The notes under the pieces are model-generated. The model searched no databases. It was not told the origin of the DNA and saw nothing but the letters and a program-made list of their open reading frames with translations. A stretch of 34,610 nucleotides of DNA from Streptomyces sp. TRM70350. Its GTDB lineage: Bacteria > Actinomycetota > Actinomycetes > Streptomycetales > Streptomycetaceae. Position 1 is the stretch's first letter. Each line of letters begins with the position of its first letter. Where the stretch lies: the NCBI RefSeq assembly GCF_019219825.1, contig NZ_JAHUXH010000047.1, positions 1 through 34,610 of the forward strand, written 5' to 3'. Shown in pieces: positions 16,595 through 24,001 of this stretch. The translations under genes were made by a program, and so were the position numbers.

Positions 16595-17796
16595 GTTCGT
16601 CCCGCGTCCTCGTCCTCAACTCCGGCTCCTCGTCGGTGAAGTACCAGCTGCTCGACATGAGCGACGGCAGCCGGCTCGCGGTGGGCCTCGTCGAGCGGAT
16701 CGGCGAGGAGTCCTCCCGGCTGAAGCACACCCGCCTGAGCACCGGGGAGACCCGCGGCTTCACCGCCGCGATCCCCGACCACGACGCCGCGCTGAAGGCC
16801 GTGGCGGCGGAGCTGGCCAAGGACGGGCTCGGCCTGGACTCGCCGGAGCTGGTCGCGATCGGCCACCGGGTGGTACACGGCGGCAAGCACTTCACCGAGC
16901 CGACCGTCATCGACGACACCGTCCTCGCCGAGATCGAGCGGCTGATCCCGGTCGCCCCGCTGCACAACCCGGCCAACCTCACCGGCATCCGCACGGCCCG
17001 TTCCCTGCGCCCGGACCTGCCGCAGATCGCCGTCTTCGACACCGCGTTCCACACGACGATGCCGGAGTCGGCGGCCCGCTACGCGATCGACGTGAAGACC
17101 GCCGACGAGCACCGGATCCGGCGGTACGGCTTCCACGGCACCTCGCACGCGTACGTCTCCCGGGCCACGGCCAAGCTGCTGGGCAGGGCGCCCGAGGAGG
17201 TGAACGTCATCGTGCTGCACCTGGGCAACGGGGCGTCCGCCTCCGCCGTACGCGGCGGGAAGTGCGTGGACACCTCCATGGGGCTGACGCCTTTGGAGGG
17301 GCTGGTGATGGGTACGCGTTCCGGTGACATGGACCCGGCCGTCATCTTCCATTTGATGCGTGTTGGCGGAATGTCCGCCGACGAGATCGACACTCTTCTC
17401 AACAAGAAGAGCGGCCTGATCGGTCTGTGCGGTGACAACGACATGCGCGAGATCCGTCGCCGGATCGACGAGGGTGACGAAGCGGCGCAACTTGCCTTCG
17501 ACATCTACATTCACCGCCTGAAGAAGTACATCGGCGCCTATTACGCGGTGCTCGGGAAGGTGGACGCGATCGCGTTCACCGCCGGGGTCGGCGAGAACGC
17601 GGCGCCCGTGCGGGAGGCCGCCGTGGCGGGCCTGGAGGAGCTGGGCCTCGCGGTGGACGGCGAGCTGAACGCCGTACGCAGCGACGCACCGCGACTGATC
17701 TCGCCCGAGTACGCGCGCGTGGCGGTGGCCGTGGTGCCGACCGACGAGGAGCTGGAGATTGCGACACAGACATACGCGTTGGTGAAGGCGTCTTAG
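16591..17796 (+). CDS. ackA: Acetate kinase
   Basis: Makes ATP and acetate from acetyl phosphate, or the reverse during acetate uptake. 401 residues, normal length. ASKHA-fold motifs are all present: LNSGSSSVKYQL (about 9-20), HRVVHGGKHF, FDTAFHTTMP, YGFHGTSH, the catalytic arginine in MGTRSGDMDP (near 243), GVGENA, and the C-terminal Mg-binding glutamate in TDEELEIAT. GTG 16591 overlaps the pta stop TGA, giving a tightly coupled pair. No clear terminator follows; pyk begins 106 bp later with its own promoter, so read-through into pyk is possible. Confidence 0.97.
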   Translation: MSSSRVLVLNSGSSSVKYQLLDMSDGSRLAVGLVERIGEESSRLKHTRLSTGETRGFTAAIPDHDAALKAVAAELAKDGLGLDSPELVAIGHRVVHGGKHFTEPTVIDDTVLAEIERLIPVAPLHNPANLTGIRTARSLRPDLPQIAVFDTAFHTTMPESAARYAIDVKTADEHRIRRYGFHGTSHAYVSRATAKLLGRAPEEVNVIVLHLGNGASASAVRGGKCVDTSMGLTPLEGLVMGTRSGDMDPAVIFHLMRVGGMSADEIDTLLNKKSGLIGLCGDNDMREIRRRIDEGDEAAQLAFDIYIHRLKKYIGAYYAVLGKVDAIAFTAGVGENAAPVREAAVAGLEELGLAVDGELNAVRSDAPRLISPEYARVAVAVVPTDEELEIATQTYALVKAS

Positions 17797-17852
17797 GACT
17801 GTCCTGGGCCGTTATAGGTCCTCACCTGAGCGGCATCCCGCCCTTTTGTATT

Positions 17853-17902
17853 TTCCGCCAGACGGAATATTCCGCAGCGAAACAAACCGATAGGATCGCC
17901 CC
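17853..17902 (+). promoter_or_regulatory. pyk promoter region with CGGAATATTCCG palindrome
   Basis: A near-consensus -10 TAGGAT (17891-17896) lies 6 nt before the pyk ATG, and no ribosome site is present, so the mRNA is probably leaderless. Upstream is a perfect 12-bp palindrome CGGAATATTCCG (17863-17874). Its left half also pairs with TTCCG at 17853-17857, making three TTCCG/CGGAA half-sites. No good -35 is seen; the palindrome occupies its place. Confidence 0.7.
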
Positions 17903-19333
17903 ATGCGCCGTTCGAAAATCGTCTGTACTCTCGGCCCCGCGGTCGACTCCCACGAGCAGCTCGTCGCGCTGATCGAGGCGGGCATGAACGTAGCCCGTTT
18001 CAACTTCAGCCACGGCACGCACGCCGAGCACCAGGGGCGGTACGACCGCGTCCGTGCCGCCGCCAAGGAGACGGGCCGGGCCGTCGGCGTCCTCGCCGAC
18101 CTGCAGGGCCCGAAGATCCGGCTCGAAACCTTCGCCGAGGGGCCGGTGGAGCTGGTGCGCGGTGACGAGTTCACCATCACCACCGAGGACGTCCCCGGCG
18201 ACAGGACGATCTGCGGGACGACCTACAAGGGCCTGCCCGGCGATGTCGCGCGCGGCGACCAGGTCCTGATCAACGACGGCAACGTCGAGCTGAAGGTGCT
18301 GGACGTCGAGGGTCCCCGGGTGCGGACGATCGTCATCGAGGGCGGCGTCATCTCCGACCACAAGGGCATCAACCTGCCCGGCGCGGCGGTGAACGTCCCC
18401 GCACTGAGCGAGAAGGACGTCGAGGACCTCCGGTTCGCGCTGCGCATGGGCTGCGACCTGGTCGCCCTCTCCTTCGTCCGGGACGCCAAGGACATCAACG
18501 ACGTCCACAAGGTCATGGACGAGGAGGGCCGGCGCGTCCCGGTCATCGCCAAGGTGGAGAAGCCCCAGGCGGTGGCCAACATGGAGGACGTCGTCATGGC
18601 GTTCGACGGTGTGATGGTCGCCCGTGGTGACCTGGCCGTCGAGTACCCGCTCGAAAGGGTGCCGATGGTGCAGAAGCGCCTGATCGAGCTGTGCCGGCGC
18701 AACGCGAAGCCGGTGATCGTCGCCACCCAGATGATGGAGTCGATGATCACCAACTCCCGCCCGACCCGCGCCGAGGCCTCCGACGTGGCCAACGCGATCC
18801 TGGACGGCGCGGACGCGGTGATGCTGAGCGCGGAGTCCTCGGTCGGCGCCTACCCGATCGAGACGGTCAAGACGATGTCGAAGATCGTCACCGCGGCCGA
18901 GGAGGAGCTGCTCTCCAAGGGCCTCCAGCCCCTCGTCCCCGGCAAGAAGCCGCGCACGCAGGGCGGTTCGGTGGCCCGCGCCGCCTGCGAGATCGCCGAC
19001 TTCCTCGGCGGCAAGGGCCTGGTGGCCTTCACCAAGTCCGGCGACACGGCCCGCCGTCTGTGCCGCTACCGCGCGGTCCAGCCGATCATCGCGTACACCA
19101 CGGACGAGTCCACCCGCAACCAGCTGACGCTGAGCTGGGGCGTGGAGTCGCATGTCGTGCCGTTCGTGAACAGCACGGACGAGATGGTCGACCTGGTCGA
19201 CCAGGAAATCGCCAAGCTCAACCGCTTCAACCCCGGCGACATCGTGATCATCACCGCGGGCTCGCCTCCGGGGGTCCCCGGCACGACGAACATGGTGCGG
19301 GTGCACCACTTGGGGGGCGGGGCGCGGGACTGA
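17903..19333 (+). CDS. pyk: Pyruvate kinase
   Basis: Last step of glycolysis, PEP + ADP to pyruvate + ATP. 476 residues. The N-terminal barrel begins MRRSKIVCTLGPA, with NVARFNFSHG (Arg32, Asn34), ADLQGPKIRLE, the B domain (about 70-165), the catalytic lysine in IAKVEK, the metal site MVARGDLAVE, the signature ATQMMESMI and the C-terminal regulatory domain. Standard bacterial length. Translation from ATG 17903 without a Shine-Dalgarno fits a leaderless transcript. It lies after pta-ackA, so the products of the block meet at pyruvate and acetyl-CoA. From memory Streptomyces have two pyk genes; this is the one beside ackA. Confidence 0.97.
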   Translation: MRRSKIVCTLGPAVDSHEQLVALIEAGMNVARFNFSHGTHAEHQGRYDRVRAAAKETGRAVGVLADLQGPKIRLETFAEGPVELVRGDEFTITTEDVPGDRTICGTTYKGLPGDVARGDQVLINDGNVELKVLDVEGPRVRTIVIEGGVISDHKGINLPGAAVNVPALSEKDVEDLRFALRMGCDLVALSFVRDAKDINDVHKVMDEEGRRVPVIAKVEKPQAVANMEDVVMAFDGVMVARGDLAVEYPLERVPMVQKRLIELCRRNAKPVIVATQMMESMITNSRPTRAEASDVANAILDGADAVMLSAESSVGAYPIETVKTMSKIVTAAEEELLSKGLQPLVPGKKPRTQGGSVARAACEIADFLGGKGLVAFTKSGDTARRLCRYRAVQPIIAYTTDESTRNQLTLSWGVESHVVPFVNSTDEMVDLVDQEIAKLNRFNPGDIVIITAGSPPGVPGTTNMVRVHHLGGGARD

Positions 19334-19360
19334 GGCCGCGCTCGGCACTTGGCGTACGAC

Positions 19361-19397
19361 AGTGAGGGCGCCCCCTGTGGCAGGGGGCGCCCTTACT
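19361..19397. terminator. Bidirectional terminator between pyk and the stalk-protein gene
   Basis: A 12-bp perfect core, AGGGCGCCCCCT (19365-19376) with its complement (19382-19393) over a GTGGC loop. It extends by four more pairs, one of them G-T, to 19361-19397. It lies 27 nt after pyk and 28 nt after the convergent stop at 19426. Confidence 0.85.
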
Positions 19398-19425
19398 TGC
19401 GGCTCCCGGATGGGCTTGTGGGTGT

Positions 19426-20808
19426 TCAGTCGGTGGTGAACACATGCATCCCGGGGATGGTCAGGGTCCCGCCGAACTGGGCGGCCTGCGTGACCTTCAC
19501 GTTGGTGAAGTAGATCAGGGGGATGTTCAGCGGGGGCGGGTGCTCCGGGCTGAACGTGATCGGGATCAGGCCGAAGAGGTTGCCGGAGATGCTCTCGGTG
19601 TACATCACCGTGTCGCCGTCGGTGATCGTGGACATCGAGCCCTTCGCCGCCTGCACGTGGTAGGTCTTTCCCGCCTGCTTGTCCTTCACCAGCTGGTGCA
19701 GATCGCCGATGTCGGTGCCGCCCGAGATGACGTACTTCAGCGCCTTCTTGGTCTTGCCACTGGCCGTCTTCACCTCGACGATGCCCTGGTAGTCCGCGCC
19801 CTTCAGCAGCAGCGAACTGGCCTCCAGGTACCAGGGGTCGTCCGCCACGGCCAGCTGGTTGTCCACGCCGCCCTCGGCGTCCGTGGCCTTGGGACAGTCC
19901 TCGGGGTCCTCCGTGGAACTCGCGGACGGGCTCGGCGTGGCGGTGGCCTCGCCAGTGGGGTCGGGCGACTCGGTGGCCTCCTCGGTCACCTCGCCCACGG
20001 TGTCCTCGACCGTGTCGGTGACCTTTCCGGCGGCATCGCCGACGGCGCCGGACGGGTCGTTGCCACTGTCGGAGTTGTTGGAGCTACCCGAGTCGCCCGT
20101 GTCGCCCGTATTCCCGGACGGCGCCTGCGCGTCGGCGCTCCCGCTCGGAGATGCGGACGGGGACGGCGTCGGGCTCGCGGACTCCTTGGCGCCGCCCCCG
20201 GTTATGCCGTCCACGACGCCGGTTATCGCGTCGCCGATCGTGTCGAGCACGCCCTTGTCGCCCTCGGACGCCGACGGGCTCGGCGTGGCCGCCTCGGCCT
20301 CGCTCTCCTGCTCCGCGGCGGGCGCCGAGGACGCGAGGGACGGCTCGGGCTCGGCCCCGTCGTCGGAACCTGAATCCGACGAAGAGTCCTCGCCCGGAGT
20401 CCCGGACTCCTCCGAGGAGTTGCCGCCGGACGAGGCCGACGGGCTCGACTCCGGCTGCTCGGCGGACTCGCTCTCGCTCGCCGAGGCGGACGGCGACGGC
20501 GTGGCCGACGCGTCCTCGCTCGCCTCGGGGTCCAGGGCCGCAACACAGTCCTTGAACTGGTCGACCTGGTCCGCGTACTCGTCGGCCGACAGGCTCCGGG
20601 ACGCCGGCTGCTCGTCGGCGAGGGCGAGTTTGGGCGTGAATCCCATGCCCATGAGGACCGCCGTCGGCATCGCCGCCAGGGCTATCGCCTTGCCGGCCGG
20701 CATGTTGAACCTGGTGAACAGCGGCTTCTTGGGTGCCGCGTGACGCGGCCCGGTTCTCACCCGGGGCCCGTCCAGATCGGCCACGTGGGCCACCTCGTCA
20801 GCCGGCAC
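19426..20808 (-). CDS. Exported Ser/Pro/Glu-rich stalk protein with DUF6230-like C-terminal domain
   Basis: About 460 residues, function unknown. A polar N-tail is followed by a signal-anchor-like segment (MPAGKAIALAAMPTAVLMGMGFTPKLALA, about 36-64). Then comes a low-complexity stalk of about 240 residues built on repeats such as TPSPSAS and rich in Ser, Glu, Pro, Gly and Asp, with VGDAAGKVTDTVEDTV-type helical patches. A compact C-terminal domain (about 300-460) begins after CPKATDAEGG and ends in TNVKVTQAAQFGGTLTIPG, resembling the end of the DUF6230 gene product at 21473. GTG 20808 overlaps the end of the upstream gene by 11 bp; GGGAGG sits only 2 nt from it, so a GTG slightly downstream is possible. 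Probably cell-surface exposed. Confidence 0.75.
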   Translation of the reverse strand: MPADEVAHVADLDGPRVRTGPRHAAPKKPLFTRFNMPAGKAIALAAMPTAVLMGMGFTPKLALADEQPASRSLSADEYADQVDQFKDCVAALDPEASEDASATPSPSASASESESAEQPESSPSASSGGNSSEESGTPGEDSSSDSGSDDGAEPEPSLASSAPAAEQESEAEAATPSPSASEGDKGVLDTIGDAITGVVDGITGGGAKESASPTPSPSASPSGSADAQAPSGNTGDTGDSGSSNNSDSGNDPSGAVGDAAGKVTDTVEDTVGEVTEEATESPDPTGEATATPSPSASSTEDPEDCPKATDAEGGVDNQLAVADDPWYLEASSLLLKGADYQGIVEVKTASGKTKKALKYVISGGTDIGDLHQLVKDKQAGKTYHVQAAKGSMSTITDGDTVMYTESISGNLFGLIPITFSPEHPPPLNIPLIYFTNVKVTQAAQFGGTLTIPGMHVFTTD

Positions 20809-21346
20809 TGTGCCTCCCGTTCGCCCCGTTCGCCGGGCTCGTTCCTGACAGGTCGTTCGGCTCGCCCACCGTGTCCTCGCCCGCCTCGGGGATCGCACCC
20901 GAGGGGGCGCCGCCGGCTTCCTCGGTGTCCTCCGTCGCCTCCGGCTCGGGCGGTACCCCCGGCGCCCAGGACACCGCCATCGCGCCACCGATCAGCGAGA
21001 ACAGGAAGCCGACGACGAAACCACCGAAGTTGGACACCGGGATGGACACCAGCGCCAGGAGGATCGCCGCGACACCGGCGAAGATCTGGATGTGCTTCTG
21101 GAACCAGAGGGTGAAGCCCAGGACAACGAGCAGCACGCCGATGATCAGGGACCCGGCGCCCGCGGTGGTGGACATCGCCAGCGTCAAGTGACCGATCTGA
21201 AGGTTCGCATACGGGAAGTACATGATCGGCAAGCCACCGATCATGACGAACAGGCCGGCCCAGAACGGCCGCGTGCCCCGCCAGGCGCGGAACTGCAGTC
21301 TCCGGCGGGTGAACTGGCCGGGGGCGGCAGGAGTCTCGGCGCTCAT
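20798..21346 (-). CDS. DUF6114-like four-helix membrane protein
   Basis: 182 residues. After a basic N-terminus (FTRRRLQFRAWRGTRPF) come four hydrophobic helices (roughly 30-48, 55-82, 87-105, 108-130) and an acidic Pro/Glu/Gly tail of about 50 residues. It fits the Streptomyces DUF6114 membrane family as I remember it; no biochemical role is known to me. Start ATG 21346 has GGGAG ten nt upstream. It lies between the DUF6230-like gene and the stalk-protein gene on the same strand and overlaps the latter, which suggests one complex or export route. The adjacent GC hairpin may lower its expression relative to the first gene. Confidence 0.82.
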   Translation of the reverse strand: MSAETPAAPGQFTRRRLQFRAWRGTRPFWAGLFVMIGGLPIMYFPYANLQIGHLTLAMSTTAGAGSLIIGVLLVVLGFTLWFQKHIQIFAGVAAILLALVSIPVSNFGGFVVGFLFSLIGGAMAVSWAPGVPPEPEATEDTEEAGGAPSGAIPEAGEDTVGEPNDLSGTSPANGANGRHSAG

Positions 21347-21431
21347 GGAAAACAGCTCCCTGGTGCGGCGTTGCTGTGGTGAGGGTGTCTTGCGATGTGG
21401 GGGGATGGTGCGCTGCGCGCGGAGAGTGGGC

Positions 21432-21460
21432 GGGCGGGGGCGCCGTCGGCTCCCCCGCCC
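21432..21460 (-). terminator. GC hairpin between the DUF6230 and DUF6114 genes (attenuator-like)
   Basis: GGGCGGGGG (21432-21440) pairs with CCCCCGCCC (21452-21460). After one mismatch, GCC/GGC closes a 3-nt loop. It lies 12 nt after the DUF6230 stop and 86 nt before the DUF6114 start, so it may partly terminate and set expression ratios within one operon. Confidence 0.6.
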
Positions 21461-21472
21461 GTCACCGAGTGC

Positions 21473-22132
21473 CTAGTAGCACTCGACGCCCTCCCCGCTG
21501 CCGCGCTTCAGCTTCATCGTCAGCTTCGGGAGCGTGAATGTTCCGGCAGTGGTCGCCCACGCCGTCTGCTTCACGTTGGTCAGCTGCACGTTCTCCGCCT
21601 GCTGGCCGAAGCCGTAGGGGTTGGCCTGCTCCTTGCCACCCTTCATGCCGGGGCCAGGGCCGTCCTTCATCTGGCCGGCGGCCACACCGATGTCGATGTT
21701 CGTGAACTTTGCGTTGGCCGCGAGGTCCTCGACATCGATGTACAGATTGTCGGCCGTGACCTGCTGCTTCTCATCGGAGCTGTCGCCAGCCTCCAGCCTC
21801 AGGGTGACCGTGCCGACGAGCGGGATGTTCGGCGTGACCACGGACTGGCACATCTTCTCGATGCGCGCAGTCTCGAACGCCGAGACCGCTACGGCGTGAC
21901 CCTCCTTCTTGCCGTCGAGGCTGGTCCCATAATCGACGGCCCCGTACTGCGAGAAGCCCGTGCCGTTGAGCTCCTTGGCGGTCACCTTGAACGACTGACC
22001 CGACACACTGAACGACGCCGCAAGAGCACCCTGCGCGAGAGCGACACCTATGCACGCCGTGGCGGCGACGCTGGGCACCATGACCACAGCGAACCGCTTC
22101 CATCTGGTCCCACCACGCACCTGGGACTCCAT
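21473..22132 (-). CDS. DUF6230-like exported protein
   Basis: 219 residues. A basic N-terminus (RGGTRWKRF) and hydrophobic signal (AVVMVPSVAATACIGVALAQGALA, cleavage near 37) precede a beta-rich domain of about 180 residues. A single internal Cys in KMCQSVV and a C-terminal one in GVECY could form a disulfide. Members have been mis-annotated as cholesterol esterase, but there is no Ser-His-Asp hydrolase motif. The end, TNVKQTAWATTAGTFTLPK, resembles the C-terminus of the stalk protein. Start ATG 22132 has an excellent GAAGGAGG; ATG 22156 is inferior. First gene of a three-gene minus-strand cassette behind a 648-bp intergenic region. Confidence 0.82.
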   Translation of the reverse strand: MESQVRGGTRWKRFAVVMVPSVAATACIGVALAQGALAASFSVSGQSFKVTAKELNGTGFSQYGAVDYGTSLDGKKEGHAVAVSAFETARIEKMCQSVVTPNIPLVGTVTLRLEAGDSSDEKQQVTADNLYIDVEDLAANAKFTNIDIGVAAGQMKDGPGPGMKGGKEQANPYGFGQQAENVQLTNVKQTAWATTAGTFTLPKLTMKLKRGSGEGVECY

Positions 22133-22334
22133 ATTTCCTCCTTCTCGGACGTACATCGCCTGCCCGACCAGGCCCCCAAAGGCGGCTCAGCGGGACAGGG
22201 ATGGGAGAAGTGCTACGTCCTCGGGAAGGAGAGCGCCCGCGCTCGGCGGCGCACAACGGCGCCCGAATCACCGGCGATCACCCCCGAGCGACAACCACTG
22301 GTCGCGCCTGACACGCATCACGCACAACCTTGCT

Positions 22335-22371
22335 GGACAGGCTTCGCCGGTGGGCGAAGACCCCCCTGTCC
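22335..22371 (-). other. Two-part stem-loop in the long intergenic region (possible structured RNA)
   Basis: GGACAGG and CTTCGCC (22335-22348) pair with GGCGAAG (22353-22359) and CCTGTCC (22365-22371), leaving a GGTG loop and a 5-nt one-sided bulge ACCCC. Fourteen paired bases with a bulge are unusual for a simple terminator. It lies about 200 nt upstream of the DUF6230 start, in its likely leader or promoter-distal region. I matched it to no known riboswitch. Confidence 0.45.
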
Positions 22372-22509
22372 AAGAGCCGGCGCCACTGACGTCGGCTCTG
22401 CTCGGTGGGGACCCAGGAAGTCCCGCGGCCCGATTGGCTGTCGGGGTACGGGAATGGACCGAGCGTCGCCGATCGTGGTGCATTCTCGCCGCCCGCACAA
22501 GGGGGTTCA

Positions 22510-22523
22510 TTACTCGCTAGTAA
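22510..22523. promoter_or_regulatory. TTACT-N4-AGTAA palindrome
   Basis: TTACT (22510-22514), CGCT, AGTAA (22519-22523). It sits in an AT-richer patch of the 648-bp region (22133-22780) upstream of the DUF6230 gene and looks like a TetR-type operator. The related TTACTG-G-CAGTAA lies 117 bp away. Confidence 0.45.
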
Positions 22524-22639
22524 CGGCTGGATAACCGAACACCGACCAGCCGCACCCACACAGCGACGCTGGGTGCCAATCAAGGGCAGGACAAAACTAT
22601 TGATCGCTGGACAGAATCCGACAGATCAACGCCCATGAC

Positions 22640-22652
22640 TTACTGGCAGTAA
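22640..22652. promoter_or_regulatory. TTACTG-G-CAGTAA palindrome
   Basis: A perfect 6+1+6 inverted repeat adjacent to the strong hairpin at 22655. It shares TTACT...AGTAA with the site at 22510, which hints at two sites for one regulator. Apart from these palindromes and hairpins I see no gene in 22133-22780; its short frames lack codon bias and ribosome sites. Confidence 0.45.
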
Positions 22653-22654
22653 CA

Positions 22655-22692
22655 GCGGCCGCGATTGCCAAGATTTGGCAAAGCGCGGCCGC
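22655..22692 (-). terminator. Strong hairpin after the CnoX-type gene
   Basis: GCGGCCGCG (22655-22663) pairs with CGCGGCCGC (22684-22692). Inside is a second perfect repeat, TTGCCAA-GAT-TTGGCAA (22665-22681). It lies 88 nt after the stop of the minus-strand gene at 22781. The nested symmetry also fits an operator. Confidence 0.65.
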
Positions 22693-22780
22693 CCCTGACA
22701 CCACATCGGTCGATTCTTCACTCAGGGCTCACACGCCCCGACGTTTAGCAACTGGTCAGACCCGGGGCCCCCGGCACCGC

Positions 22781-23755
22781 TCAGAACAGCGCGCGCGCCA
22801 GCGCCCGCCGCGCCGCGGTCACCCGCGGATCCTCCGCGCCGACCACCTCGAACAGCTCCAGCAACCGCAGCCGTACGGCATCCCGGTCCTCACCCGTCGT
22901 ACGCCGCACGGTGTCGATGAGCCGCCCGAAGGCGTCCTCCACGTGGCCGCCCACCAGATCCAGGTCGGCGGCCGCGATCTGCGCCTGCGCGTCGGTCGGC
23001 CGGTCGGCCGCGTCCTTGCGCACCAACTGCGCGTCCAGCCCCTGCACCCGCTGAAGCAACTCCGCCTGCGCCAGACCGAGTTTGGCCTCCGGATTGGCGG
23101 GGTCGTCGGAGAGCACGTTCTTGTACGCCTGGATGGCCCCGCCCATGTCGCCCGCGTCCAGCGCCTGCGCTGCCGCATTCAACGCGGCGTCGTAGGGTCC
23201 GGCCGGTGCCTGCGCGGGCGCCTGGCCGCCGCCCGGTTCGGCCTCCGGATCGACGGTCAGACCCGTCAGCCCGAAACGCTGCTCGGCGACGGTGACCAGC
23301 TGGTCGAGGGTCTGCCGGATCTGCGCCTCACCGGCCGCACCCTGGAAGAGCGGCAGCGCCTGGCCCGCGACGACCGCGAAGACGGCCGGGATCCCCTGGA
23401 TCCCGAACTGCTGCATCAGCATCTGGTTGGCGTCGACGTCGATCTTGGCGAGGACGAAGCGCCCGTTGTACTCGACGGCAAGCCGCTCCAGCACCGGGCT
23501 GAGCTGCTTGCAGGGCTGGCACCACTCGGCCCAGAAGTCGATGACGACCGGGACCTCGGTGGAGCGCTGGAGGACGTCACGCTCGAATCCGGCCTCGTCG
23601 ACGTCGATGACGAGATCGGCCGGGGAGACGGCCCCGCCCCCGCCCTGCCGGGCCGCTTCGGCGCGCGCCTGCTCCGCCTTCGCCTTGGCCTCCTGGGCCG
23701 CCTTCACTGCGGCGAGGTCGACGACGCCGCTCATGGACATGTTCCGTGGCTGCAT
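22781..23755 (-). CDS. Thioredoxin-TPR co-chaperone (CnoX/YbbN type)
   Basis: 324 residues, probably cytoplasmic: there is no signal peptide. A charged helical N-terminus (about 15-40, AKAKAEQARAEAARQ), a thioredoxin domain (about 45-155) with active site EWCQPCK (Cys79, Cys82) and cis-Pro IQGIPAVF, a linker rich in Gly, Pro, Gln and Ala, then TPR-like helices (about 195-324: ALNAAAQALDAGDMGGAIQAYKNVL, EAKLGLAQAELL). This is the layout of E. coli YbbN/CnoX, which holds oxidised or unfolded clients for GroEL; E. coli has SxxC where this protein keeps CxxC. Start ATG 23755 has GGGGGAGG eight nt upstream. Divergent from a TetR gene. Confidence 0.88.
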   Translation of the reverse strand: MQPRNMSMSGVVDLAAVKAAQEAKAKAEQARAEAARQGGGGAVSPADLVIDVDEAGFERDVLQRSTEVPVVIDFWAEWCQPCKQLSPVLERLAVEYNGRFVLAKIDVDANQMLMQQFGIQGIPAVFAVVAGQALPLFQGAAGEAQIRQTLDQLVTVAEQRFGLTGLTVDPEAEPGGGQAPAQAPAGPYDAALNAAAQALDAGDMGGAIQAYKNVLSDDPANPEAKLGLAQAELLQRVQGLDAQLVRKDAADRPTDAQAQIAAADLDLVGGHVEDAFGRLIDTVRRTTGEDRDAVRLRLLELFEVVGAEDPRVTAARRALARALF

Positions 23756-23891
23756 GCGTCTATCCTCCCCCGTTCCCCGCGCGTGTGAAAAATGCCGGGA
23801 AGCCATGCGTGCGTACGGCGCCGGGTCCCCACCCCACGCCTGTGGTCGTCGCTCGCGTACGACACGGAAGAACAGGTCACTCACGAGCTTT

Positions 23892-23908
23892 CGCTACGAG
23901 TCGTAGCG
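23892..23908. promoter_or_regulatory. CGCTACG-AGT-CGTAGCG operator-like palindrome
   Basis: A perfect 7+3+7 inverted repeat, with further TT/AA symmetry outside one mismatch, in the 246-bp gap between cnoX-like and tetR genes. Size and symmetry suit a TetR dimer. Confidence 0.55.
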
Positions 23909-23942
23909 TAACGGCAGGCGGAGCCCCCGGGACACCCCCACC

Positions 23943-23960
23943 CAGTGATCTCCCTCACTG
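23943..23960. promoter_or_regulatory. CAGTGA-N6-TCACTG palindrome upstream of tetR
   Basis: A perfect inverted repeat whose downstream edge is 41 bp before the tetR ATG, next to the expected -35 zone. A -10-like TATGGT (23990-23995) lies 6 nt before that ATG, and GAGGG directly abuts it, so the transcript is probably leaderless. Confidence 0.5.
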
Positions 23961-24001
23961 CCGCACCCTGCCGCCCGAAACCCGCCGGATATGGTCGAGG
24001 G

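Noticed and set aside
22335..22371. ydaO or other known riboswitch upstream of the DUF6230 gene
   Set aside because: The conserved riboswitch core sequences I know were not found; only a bulged hairpin is visible.
22133..22780. Small frames in the long intergenic region
   Set aside because: No ribosome sites, no consistent codon bias and no recognisable sequence; structure-rich non-coding DNA explains the region better.
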